DNA from: Roseateles amylovorans | Lineage (GTDB): Bacteria > Pseudomonadota > Gammaproteobacteria > Burkholderiales > Burkholderiaceae_C | Direction: 5' to 3' | Length of the DNA stretch: 64,000 bases | Assembly: GCF_025398155.2 (NCBI RefSeq) | Contig: NZ_CP104562.2 | Span: 1,364,001-1,428,000 of the forward strand | Shown here: one piece after another, positions 37,657 through 45,430 of the stretch | Layout of the letters: every line of letters starts with the position of its first letter | Numbering within the stretch: the first letter of the stretch is position 1 | Notes under the pieces: model-generated | Seen by the model: the letters and a program-made list of their open reading frames with translations, nothing else | What the model was told of the DNA's origin: nothing | Database searches by the model: none | Made by a program: the position numbers and the translations under genes

Positions 37657-37677
37657 GCCCCCCTCAATCGCGGGGGC
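37657..37677 (+). terminator. GC-rich hairpin after ubiE
   Basis: Arms gccccc (37657-37662) and gggggc (37672-37677) with a short loop, but no T run after it. It may be a weak terminator or boundary between ubiE and the eps locus. Confidence 0.35.
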
Positions 37678-37701
37678 TTCGACGACCGCCTCGGGAGGGG
37701 C

Positions 37702-37777
37702 GGGAGCCATTCTTGCTATTGACCCACCTAGTCTAGGGAGTGAGGGGGGTTTGAACGGCATGGAATGGGCATATTCC
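37702..37777 (+). promoter_or_regulatory. Candidate sigma-54 promoter and palindrome upstream of epsD
   Basis: GGGAGC (37702-37707), five bases and TTGCT (37713-37717) place GG and GC exactly ten bases apart, as in -24/-12 promoters, although the -24 box is not perfect. At 37762-37777 stands an inverted repeat GGAAT-N6-ATTCC. In other bacteria exosortase-linked EPS genes are controlled by PrsK/PrsR, a sigma-54 activator pair; neither gene is in this window. Confidence 0.3.
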
Positions 37778-37870
37778 GTCATGGTGCAGGGCTACACTCG
37801 CCGCTCACGCGACCGCGTGAAACGGCCTGTGAGGGCCGCCAGGACAGGCATAACAACGAGAGTCGAAGCC

Positions 37871-38857
37871 ATGAAAGTGATGAGGATGCGGGCACCCAGC
37901 GGATTTCGTTTGGCGGCTCTGACGGCGGCCACCTTGATGGCCGTGGCACTGACTGCGTGCGGCGGTGGCAGCGGTGCCAAGGCGTCGCAAACGGCGGCCA
38001 AGGTGAACAAGGAAGAGATCACCGTTCACCAGATCAACTTCGTGCTGCAGCGCCAGCCCAACCTCAAGCCTGACCAGGTGGAGGGCGCGTCGCGCCAGGT
38101 GCTGGAGCGCCTGATCGACCAGGAACTGGCGGTTCAGAAGGCCCAGGACCTCAAGCTCGACCGCGATCCGCGGGTGGTGCAACAGATCGAAACCGCCAAG
38201 CGCGAAATCATCGCGCGGGCCTATGCTGAGCGTCTGGGCGAGACGGCTTCCAAGCCGCAGCCCCAAGAGATCACGCAGTACTACAACGACAAGCCGGCGC
38301 TGTTTGCCGACCGTCGCATCTACAACTTGCAGGAAATCAGTATCGAGGCCAAGCCCGAGCAGTTCGACGCACTGCGCGCGCGGCTGGGCGAAGCCAAGAC
38401 CTTGCCCGAGTTCCTGGACTACCTGAAGGCCAACGACATCAAGTTCGTCGGCACCCAGGCGGTCCGCTCGGCCGAGCAGCTTCCTCTGAATTCGCTGGAT
38501 GCCGTGGCCCGTCTCAAGGACGGCCAATCGATGCTCAACGCCACGCCCACCGGGCTGCTGGTGGTGTACCTGGCCGGCTCGCGCAGCCAGCCGGTCACGC
38601 TGGAGCAGGCCCGTCCGGCGATCGAGCAATTCCTGCTGAACCAACGTCGCACCGATCTCCTGGCCAAGGACATCAAGGCCATGCGCGAGAACGCCAAGAT
38701 CGAATACGTCGGCAAGTTCGCCGAGGCTGCGGCCTCCGCGCCCGCCGGCTCCGCCTCGGCGCCGGTCGCACCGATCGCGCCGGTCACCTCCCCCGATCCG
38801 GCTGCCAGCGGCAGCCTGGACAGCAATTCCTCCTCGAAGGGTTTGGGTAACAAATGA
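37871..38857 (+). CDS. epsD: EpsD family peptidyl-prolyl isomerase lipoprotein
   Basis: A 328-residue periplasmic lipoprotein; the signal ends at LTAC followed by GGGSG. A SurA/PpiC-like N-terminal chaperone domain (VNKEEITVHQINFVLQRQP, LERLIDQELAVQKAQDL) is followed by a parvulin-like region (FADRRIYNLQEISIE). EpsD-type proteins accompany EPS export systems with exosortases and probably assist folding of secretion components. The C-terminus is a Pro/Ala/Ser-rich tail. It is first in the long eps transcript and ends in an ATGA overlap with epsE. The start at 37871 is the one that gives a lipoprotein signal. Confidence 0.88.
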   Translation: MKVMRMRAPSGFRLAALTAATLMAVALTACGGGSGAKASQTAAKVNKEEITVHQINFVLQRQPNLKPDQVEGASRQVLERLIDQELAVQKAQDLKLDRDPRVVQQIETAKREIIARAYAERLGETASKPQPQEITQYYNDKPALFADRRIYNLQEISIEAKPEQFDALRARLGEAKTLPEFLDYLKANDIKFVGTQAVRSAEQLPLNSLDAVARLKDGQSMLNATPTGLLVVYLAGSRSQPVTLEQARPAIEQFLLNQRRTDLLAKDIKAMRENAKIEYVGKFAEAAASAPAGSASAPVAPIAPVTSPDPAASGSLDSNSSSKGLGNK

Positions 38858-39750
38858 AGAGTTCGCGTCGCTTTCCGATCCTGGCCGCCATGCTCATGGC
38901 GGCCTGCCTGTCCCTGAACGCCTGGGCGCAGACGCCCGCGCCGGCCACCAGGTCGGCCGCACCGGCAGCGACCACCGCAGCGCCGACCGCGCCTGCGCCC
39001 GTGGGCGGCACCAGTGGCGCCACGGCGGAGTACCGCCTGGGGTCGGGCGACGCGATCCGCATCAGCGTCTTCCAGAATCCGGACCTGCTGCTGGAGACCC
39101 GGGTCTCTGAGAACGGCACCATCACCTTCCCGCTGCTGGGCACGGTCCGTGTCGGCGGCCTGGCGGTCAGCGAAGCGGAAGGCCGCATCGCCGAGGGCCT
39201 GCGCAAGGGCAACTTCGTCAAGCAGCCGCAGGTCACCATCGTGGTGCTGAAGGTCACCGGCAACCAGGCCAGCGTGCTGGGCCAGGTGAACCGTCCCGGC
39301 CGTTATCCGCTGGAAGTGGCGGACACCCGCCTGACCGATCTGCTGTCCACCGCCGGCGGCGTGACCGAATTCGGCGGCGAGCAACTGGTGCTGACCGGTA
39401 CCCGCGACGGCAAACCTTACCGGCTGGAAGTCGACCTGCCGACGCTGTTCGCCGAGGGCGGCCGCGCACAGGATGTGATCGTGCAGAACGGCGACGTGCT
39501 GTGGATCGAGCGCTATCCCCGCTTCTACATCTACGGCGAAGTGCAGCGTCCCGGCCAGATGCGCCTGGAGCGTGGCATGACCCTGATGCAGGGCCTGGCC
39601 GCCGGCGGTGGTCTGACCCTGCGCGGCACCGACCGCGGCATCCGCATCAACCGCAAGGGCGCCGACGGCCAGGTGCAGGAGGTCAAGCCAGCGATGAATG
39701 AAGTGCTGCGCGACGGCGACGTGATCTTCGTGCGCGAGAGCCTGTTCTGA
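38854..39750 (+). CDS. epsE: Polysaccharide export outer-membrane protein (Wza/EpsE-like)
   Basis: A 298-residue exported protein with a signal peptide (ending LNAWAQ) and a Pro/Ala-rich linker. The Poly_export domain (YRLGSGDAIRISVFQNPDLL ... ISFPLLG-like TFPLLGTVRV) is followed by SLBB domains (ASVLGQVNRPGRYPLE; FYIYGEVQRPGQMRLE). It should form the periplasmic and outer-membrane channel for the exopolysaccharide. Unlike Wza it has no lipobox Cys in the mature position. It overlaps epsD by ATGA and lies 37 bases before epsF. Confidence 0.92.
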   Translation: MKSSRRFPILAAMLMAACLSLNAWAQTPAPATRSAAPAATTAAPTAPAPVGGTSGATAEYRLGSGDAIRISVFQNPDLLLETRVSENGTITFPLLGTVRVGGLAVSEAEGRIAEGLRKGNFVKQPQVTIVVLKVTGNQASVLGQVNRPGRYPLEVADTRLTDLLSTAGGVTEFGGEQLVLTGTRDGKPYRLEVDLPTLFAEGGRAQDVIVQNGDVLWIERYPRFYIYGEVQRPGQMRLERGMTLMQGLAAGGGLTLRGTDRGIRINRKGADGQVQEVKPAMNEVLRDGDVIFVRESLF

Positions 39751-39787
39751 GTTTTTTGCCGGACCGTGAGGTCCGTCTGAGGAGTGC

Positions 39788-41206
39788 ATGGTGACGCCCA
39801 GCAAGCTGATATCGATTCTTCGCGCCCGCTGGTCGCTGGTGGTCCTGGTGGTGGTGCTCACCACCCTCACGGCCCTTGGCGTGAGCCTGATGCTGCCAAA
39901 GAAATATGTTGCCACCGCCTCGGTGGTAATCGATGCCAAGCCCGATCCGATCTCGGCCCTGATCTATCCGGGTCTGTCGTCGCCGGCCTTCATGAACACC
40001 CAGGTGGATGTGATCGCCAGCGATCGCGTCGCCCTGCGCGTGGTGCGCGACCTGCGTCTGACCGAGGTGCCGGAGTTCCGGGAACAGTGGCAGAAGCAGA
40101 CCGGCGGAGAAGGCACCATCGAGCAATGGCTGGTGGACTTCCTGCAAGGCAGCATGGACGTGAAGCCGTCCAAGGAAAGCAATGTGCTGACGGTGGCCTA
40201 TCGGTCGCAGTCGCCGCAGTTCGCGGCCTCGATGGCCAACGCCTTCGTGCGGGCCTATGTGGCCACCACGCTGGACCTGCGGGTCGAGCCAGCGCGTCAG
40301 TACGCCGGCTATTTCGACCAGCAGGCCAAGGCGGCGCTGGAGAAGCTGGAAGCGGCCAAGGGCAAGCTGTCCGCGTTCGAGCGGGTGCACGGCATCGTCG
40401 CCAGCGACGAGCGTCTGGACGTCGAAAACAACCGCCTGGTGGAACTCTCGTCGCAGCTCGTGGCGCTGCAGGGCCTGTCGTCCGAATCCACCAGCCGCCA
40501 GGGCCAGGCCGCCCGCGGCGCCGATCAACTGCCCGATGTGCTGGCCAATCCGGTGGTGATGCAGATCAAGGCCGACCTCAGCCGCGCGGAGTCCAAGCTG
40601 CAGGAACTGAGCACCCGTTACGGCGACAACCATCCGCAGGTGATCGAGGCCAAGGCGTCGGTCGCGGATCAGCGCACCAAGCTGGCGACCGAAATGCGTC
40701 GGGTGACCGGCAGCGTGACGGTGACCAACAACATCAACCGCCAGCGCGAATCGGATGTCCGTGCGCAGTTGGAGATCCAGCGAGAGAAGGTGGCCAAGCT
40801 CAAGGCGGCCCGCGACGATGCCAGCAGCCTGATGCGCGAAGCGGAAAGCGCCCAGCGCGCCTACGAAAGCATCACGGCGCGGCTGACGCAGACCAACCTC
40901 GAGAGCCAGTCCACGCAGAGCAATGTGAATGTGCTGACTGAGGCCACCGCGCCGCTCAGGCCGGCGTCGCCAAAGATTGCGCTCAACACTGCACTGGCCT
41001 TCGTGGTCGGCCTGATCCTGGCGGTCGGCATTGCGCTGCTGCTTGAAATGCGTGACCGCAAGATCCGCGATGCCGATGACGTGATGGCCGTGGTCCAACT
41101 GCCGATGCTGGGCGTGCTGCCCGCGCCGAACCAACGCCATTCCAAGACGCTGCCTTCTGCAGAGCGTCGTCTGCTCGGCCGCAGTGCCACCAAGGGAGTT
41201 GCCTGA
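39788..41206 (+). CDS. epsF: Chain-length determinant / polysaccharide co-polymerase EpsF
   Basis: A 472-residue inner-membrane protein of the Wzz family. The first transmembrane segment (SLVVLVVVLTTLTALGVSLM) is followed by a large periplasmic coiled-coil region (about 170-390) and a second transmembrane segment (ALAFVVGLILAVGIALLLEM). It sets polymer length and couples the inner-membrane polymerase to the EpsE channel. The cytoplasmic Tyr kinase is a separate protein, EpsG, whose ATG overlaps this stop by one base. Confidence 0.93.
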   Translation: MVTPSKLISILRARWSLVVLVVVLTTLTALGVSLMLPKKYVATASVVIDAKPDPISALIYPGLSSPAFMNTQVDVIASDRVALRVVRDLRLTEVPEFREQWQKQTGGEGTIEQWLVDFLQGSMDVKPSKESNVLTVAYRSQSPQFAASMANAFVRAYVATTLDLRVEPARQYAGYFDQQAKAALEKLEAAKGKLSAFERVHGIVASDERLDVENNRLVELSSQLVALQGLSSESTSRQGQAARGADQLPDVLANPVVMQIKADLSRAESKLQELSTRYGDNHPQVIEAKASVADQRTKLATEMRRVTGSVTVTNNINRQRESDVRAQLEIQREKVAKLKAARDDASSLMREAESAQRAYESITARLTQTNLESQSTQSNVNVLTEATAPLRPASPKIALNTALAFVVGLILAVGIALLLEMRDRKIRDADDVMAVVQLPMLGVLPAPNQRHSKTLPSAERRLLGRSATKGVA

Positions 41207-42117
41207 TGTCCGACTTGAAGGAACCTCTCAACTACGCGCCGAGAAAATCCGTGGATGCAGAGACCAAGGCCAGCGGCGGTCTGTATGACCGTTCGATCGG
41301 CGCCATCATTGCCGAGACCCGCAACCTCACTGCCGACCAGGTCGAGCGGGTGCTGCAGTACCAGCGTGAGCGCGGCATCCGCTTCGGCGAGGCCGCCATC
41401 GCCCTCGGTTATGCGAATGCCGAGGATGTGCTGGAAGCCCTGTCCAAGCAGTTCCACTATCCGTATGCGCCCACCGAGCGGAAGAGCCGCAGCCCCGAGC
41501 TGGTGGCGCTGAACCAGCCGTTCTCCTCGCAGGCCGAAGTCTTCCGCGGCATCCGCAGCCAGATCATGATGCGGCTGTACCGCGAAGGCGAGCCGCGCCG
41601 TGCACTGGCCGTCATCAGCCCGGACACGCTGGACGGGAAGAGTTACTTCTCGGCCAATCTGGCGGTCACGCTGGCGCAACTGGGCGGGCGCACGCTGTTG
41701 GTGGATGCGGACCTGCGTCGTCCGCGCCAGCATGAGATCTTCGATGTGAAGAACCAGTCCGGGCTGTCGTCGATCCTGTCGGGTCGCAGCGAGCCGCGGG
41801 TCATTCAGCAGGTCGAGGGCATGAACAGCCTGTTCGTGCTGCCGGTCGGGGCGATTCCGCCCAACCCGGGTGAACTGCTGGAGCGTCCGGCCTTCGGCAT
41901 GCTGATGCGCGAGCTGGCGGGCAAGTTCGATCATGTGATCGTGGACACCTCGGCCGGTCTGTACGGTGCGGATTCGGCCATCGTGGCGGCACGCTGCGGC
42001 GCGGCGCTGGTGCTGGCACGGCAGAACCAGTCCCGCGTGACCGCGTTGCAGGAACTCACCGCCAGCCTGGACGACGTCAGCACGACCTTGGTCGGCACGG
42101 TGATGAACCAATATTGA
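41206..42117 (+). CDS. epsG: EpsG-type tyrosine kinase with N-terminal MshEN-like tandem motif
   Basis: A 303-residue cytoplasmic BY-kinase-type ATPase partnering EpsF. Walker A is SPDTLDGKSYFSANLA (about 134-149), Walker A' is LLVDADLRRP, and Walker B-like is HVIVDTSAG. The tyrosine-rich C-terminus of Wzc-type kinases is missing; only one Tyr ends the protein. Residues 30-53 and 59-82 are two 24-residue elements separated by five residues. The second, RFGEAAIALGYANAEDVLEA followed by LSKQ, matches the c-di-GMP-binding motif of MshEN/GspE N-terminal domains; the first is degenerate. This suggests EPS export may respond to c-di-GMP. Confidence 0.88.
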   Translation: MSDLKEPLNYAPRKSVDAETKASGGLYDRSIGAIIAETRNLTADQVERVLQYQRERGIRFGEAAIALGYANAEDVLEALSKQFHYPYAPTERKSRSPELVALNQPFSSQAEVFRGIRSQIMMRLYREGEPRRALAVISPDTLDGKSYFSANLAVTLAQLGGRTLLVDADLRRPRQHEIFDVKNQSGLSSILSGRSEPRVIQQVEGMNSLFVLPVGAIPPNPGELLERPAFGMLMRELAGKFDHVIVDTSAGLYGADSAIVAARCGAALVLARQNQSRVTALQELTASLDDVSTTLVGTVMNQY

Positions 42118-42139
42118 TCAAAGGCCGCAGAGCCTCTCA

Positions 42140-42166
42140 GAACGCGCCCGCCGTGCGGGCGCGTTC
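42140..42166. terminator. Perfect 12-bp hairpin between epsG and xrtB
   Basis: Arms gaacgcgcccgc and gcgggcgcgttc with loop cgt, 23 bases after the epsG stop. No T run follows, so it may attenuate transcription or protect mRNA ends rather than fully terminate. Confidence 0.5.
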
Positions 42167-42194
42167 GTGTCTTCAAGCCTGATCAGGGAATGCA

Positions 42195-43133
42195 GTGAAA
42201 GTCATGTCGCGCAATGTCTTCCTCGGCGCACCGGGGCGCCAGGGACCGGGATTTCCGGCGTTCTGGGCTGCCAACCGGTTCGCGCTGGCGATGCTCGTCC
42301 TCGGCCTGGCGGTGCTGTATGTGCCGACCATCATCGACTTCCTGCACGGACCCTGGCGGGGCGACCGCAATTCCCACGGGCCGATCGTGCTGGCCCTGTC
42401 CGCCTGGTATTTCTACTTCCAGACCCGCCGCATGGCCGGGCAGGGCGAGCACTTCGAGCCGCGCCCCGCGCCGCTGGTCGGCTGGGCGCTGATGCTGCTG
42501 GGCCTGGTGCTGTATGTGCTGGGCCGTTCGCAATCGATCGCGCTGTTCGAGCTCGGCTCGCTGCTGCCGGTGCTGCTGGGCCTGGCCTTGCTGCTGCTCG
42601 GACCGGCCATTGCCAAGCGCTACTGGTTTGCCTTCTTCCTGCTGCTGTTCGCCGTGCCGCTGCCGGCCTCGGTGGTGGATGTGATCACCCAGCCGATGAA
42701 GCTGGCCGCCTCCTGGGGCGCGGAGCATCTGATGTATGCGCTGGGCTATCCGGTGGCGCGCTCCGGCGTGATCCTGCAGATCGGCTCCTACCAACTGCTG
42801 GTGGCGGACGCCTGTGCGGGCCTGAACTCGCTGTTCACCCTGGAAGCGCTGGGCCTGCTCTACATGAATGTGGTGCGCCATGAATCGGTGTTCCGCAACA
42901 TCACCCTGGCCGTGCTGATCGTGCCGATCTCGTTTTCGTCGAATGTGATCCGCATCCTGATCCTGGCGTTGTTGACCTATCACTTCGGTGACGACGTCGG
43001 CCAGGGCTTCATGCACGAGTTCTCCGGCATGGCGCTGTTCCTGACGGCGCTGATGTTGATCGTGCTCACCGACAGTCTCCTGCGGGGGCTGTCCATTCGC
43101 TGGCTGCGCTGGCGCGGCAAGGAGGTCGCATGA
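42195..43133 (+). CDS. xrtB: Exosortase B
   Basis: A 312-residue polytopic inner-membrane cysteine protease/transpeptidase predicted to sort proteins with PEP-CTERM tails. Catalytic residues fit the family: Cys207 in VADACAGLNSLFTL, Arg253 in SSNVIRILILAL, and His274 in GFMHEFSG. About eight hydrophobic segments are present. The start is GTG at 42195 after AGGGA; ATG 42204 would remove three residues. Placement after epsD-epsG and before epsI is the standard XrtB order. No PEP-CTERM substrate is encoded in the window. Confidence 0.93.
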   Translation: MKVMSRNVFLGAPGRQGPGFPAFWAANRFALAMLVLGLAVLYVPTIIDFLHGPWRGDRNSHGPIVLALSAWYFYFQTRRMAGQGEHFEPRPAPLVGWALMLLGLVLYVLGRSQSIALFELGSLLPVLLGLALLLLGPAIAKRYWFAFFLLLFAVPLPASVVDVITQPMKLAASWGAEHLMYALGYPVARSGVILQIGSYQLLVADACAGLNSLFTLEALGLLYMNVVRHESVFRNITLAVLIVPISFSSNVIRILILALLTYHFGDDVGQGFMHEFSGMALFLTALMLIVLTDSLLRGLSIRWLRWRGKEVA

Positions 43134-43897
43134 ATCCGACATCCCCGAACCCGTCGACGGGTCCTTCCGAAGGTCGTTCCGCGCCTGCGAGCGCTCCTCG
43201 ACTCCCGCGCCTGTCACGAAGCGTGGCGGTGACCGGTGTGGTGCTGATGGCTGCGGCCGCGGCCTGCGCCTGGATTGCGACGCCTCGCGTCCAGGCGGTG
43301 ACCGGCGCGCCGAGCCTCGAGGCCACTGTGCCGAAGGCTTTCGGTGACTGGCGCGTGATCGCGGACTCGACCACCCAGGTCGATGTGTCGCAGGGCGTGG
43401 AGACGGCGCAGGAGCAGCCTTACGACCAGACGGTGATGCGCACCTATGCCAACAGCCAGGGCGATCAGGTCATGGTGGCGCTGGCCTGGGGCGAGCGTCA
43501 GCGCCAGGATGTGAAGGTGCACCGGCCGGAGGTCTGCTATCCGGCCCAGGGCTTTGCGATCCGCCGGCTGGAGGATGGCCGCCCGATCGCCACTTCGGCC
43601 CGCGCCCAAGCGGTGCCGACCACGCAGTTGCTGACCGAAGCCCGCGGGGGCGGTTATGAGGCGGTGCGGTACTGGATCCGCATCGGCACGCAGTACGGCG
43701 GCGATGGTCTGGCCGCGCGCTGGTACATCCTCAACGAAGGGCTGGCGGGCCGCATTCCCGATGGCGTGCTGGTGCGCGCGTCGCAGCATCTGGCCACGCC
43801 GGAAGCCCAAGGGCCGTCGCAGGCGCTGATGGAGGGCTTCCTGGCGGAACTGGTCGCGGCCTCACCCGCGGCGGCGCGGGCGATGTTGGTGCGCTGA
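43130..43897 (+). CDS. epsI: Exosortase-associated protein EpsI
   Basis: A 255-residue periplasmic protein anchored by one N-terminal helix (VAVTGVVLMAAAAACAWIA). The EpsI domain contains KAFGDWRVIADSTTQVDVSQ and VHRPEVCYPAQGF, with the conserved Cys. In many genomes EpsI is fused to or follows the exosortase and is needed for polysaccharide synthesis; the exact reaction is unknown. It overlaps xrtB by ATGA. Confidence 0.9.
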   Translation: MNPTSPNPSTGPSEGRSAPASAPRLPRLSRSVAVTGVVLMAAAAACAWIATPRVQAVTGAPSLEATVPKAFGDWRVIADSTTQVDVSQGVETAQEQPYDQTVMRTYANSQGDQVMVALAWGERQRQDVKVHRPEVCYPAQGFAIRRLEDGRPIATSARAQAVPTTQLLTEARGGGYEAVRYWIRIGTQYGGDGLAARWYILNEGLAGRIPDGVLVRASQHLATPEAQGPSQALMEGFLAELVAASPAAARAMLVR

Positions 43898-43909
43898 GGA
43901 GAACCGGCG

Positions 43910-45430
43910 GTGCGGGGTTTTGACTGGATGGCGCGCGGTTGGCGCAGTTGGCGCGACGGCATGGATGGTGCGTCCATCTGGGCCGTGCTGGGTTTGAGTG
44001 TGGGGGCAGTGTTCATCGGTCTGGTGACGGTCATGGTTGGCGGCGCATCGGCGGGCCGTCCCGCCTTGCTGGCGGTGTTGCCGGTGCTGTTGCTCACCGC
44101 GTTTTTGTTCATCTACAGCCGAGAGTCCTTCCTGCTGGTCGTGATGTTGGTGCGTGCCGGAGCTAACCCGATCTTTGAGGAAACGCGGCTGGCGGCGGTC
44201 GGGGGGCTCGGAGGTCTGCTCAACGCGCTGGTCGTCCTGATCGCAGCGATGATCATTTCGCGCGATCCCAAGCGAATTCCGAAGGCGGCCTGGTGGGTAT
44301 GGCTGCCGTTTTGCGTGATGCAGCTGATTGGGCTCGGCTATTCGCCGGAGCCTGTCCAGGCGGTGCGGCTGTACCTCGGCCAACTCTCGGTGGTGGCCCT
44401 TTTCCTGGTCAGCTTCTACCTGATCACCAATGAAGCAGATCTCAACAAGATGCTCAGGTTGGTCACCTGGTCCTCGGTGCCTGTCGCAGTTGTCACGCTC
44501 ATTTACATCGCGCTAGGCAAGACTGCCGGTATCGTGGATGGGCTGGAGGATGCCGGTGCTCGCTACGGCGGCCCGTTTCCGCACGCCAACATTCTGGCCT
44601 TCTACCTTGTGCTTGCGCTTGGGGTGATCTTTTACCGCTGGAAGAGCGGGCAGATCGGCCAGGGCTTCGCCCGCACGACGGTCGTTGTGGCATATATGTT
44701 GTTGTTGGTCGGGCTGCTCTACACAACGAAAACACGGAGTGCCTGGATTTCGGTGCTGTTCATCTTCGTGGTGTACGGCATCGTGAGGGAGCGCCGCTAT
44801 CTGGTCTACCTGGCGATCGGCGGGATCGCGGCGATGGCGGCTCTGCCCGAGTTGCGTGAGCGTGTCATGGGCCTGTCTGAGGGCAACCAGGTCGTCCAGT
44901 ACGCGAAGCTGAATTCGTTCGCGTGGCGCAAGCTGCTCTGGGCCGATGCGCTGCATTGGATGTCGACATCGCGCTATATCACCGGATATGGCGCAGAGAG
45001 CTTCATGTTTCACTCGCCGACCTTCTTCTCGATGGCGGGTGGCCGCAATTGGGGCGCGCACAGCGCGGTGGTGCAGGTGTTCTTTGAGCTGGGTGTCTTC
45101 GGGGCATTGGCCTATGGATGGATCTATTTGTCCACGGTCCGGATGCTGAAGCGTTTGTGGCGTCCCTACGGCTTGCTCGGGTTGATCAGTACGGTGCTGC
45201 TGATCGGCAATTTCCTGGTTTCGTTGTCGGACAACATGTTGTCCTACCTCATCTACAACTGGTACTTCTGGTTCTGCATGGGCGCTGTCTGTGCCCTGGC
45301 GATGCGGCAGCCCAAGGCCGCTTCTGAATCGGTCCGGAGATACGACGCATGGGCGGTCACGCAACCCTTGACGAGAGTCCCGACTTCGGTAGCAGCCGGG
45401 GTCTCGACGCGTCCGGTGTGGCGCCGATGA
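43910..45430 (+). CDS. O-antigen ligase/Wzy-like polymerase
   Basis: A 506-residue inner-membrane protein with about 12 helices and the Wzy_C-type large loop. The conserved RYGGPFPHANILAFYLVLA, TKTRSAWISVLFIF and a later GYGAESFMFHSP ... NWGAHSAVVQVFFELGVFG with periplasmic His match O-antigen ligases/polymerases. In this context it likely polymerises the EPS repeat unit. The start is GTG at 43910 after GAGGAGAACC. The end overlaps the acyltransferase start by ATGA. Confidence 0.88.
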   Translation: MRGFDWMARGWRSWRDGMDGASIWAVLGLSVGAVFIGLVTVMVGGASAGRPALLAVLPVLLLTAFLFIYSRESFLLVVMLVRAGANPIFEETRLAAVGGLGGLLNALVVLIAAMIISRDPKRIPKAAWWVWLPFCVMQLIGLGYSPEPVQAVRLYLGQLSVVALFLVSFYLITNEADLNKMLRLVTWSSVPVAVVTLIYIALGKTAGIVDGLEDAGARYGGPFPHANILAFYLVLALGVIFYRWKSGQIGQGFARTTVVVAYMLLLVGLLYTTKTRSAWISVLFIFVVYGIVRERRYLVYLAIGGIAAMAALPELRERVMGLSEGNQVVQYAKLNSFAWRKLLWADALHWMSTSRYITGYGAESFMFHSPTFFSMAGGRNWGAHSAVVQVFFELGVFGALAYGWIYLSTVRMLKRLWRPYGLLGLISTVLLIGNFLVSLSDNMLSYLIYNWYFWFCMGAVCALAMRQPKAASESVRRYDAWAVTQPLTRVPTSVAAGVSTRPVWRR

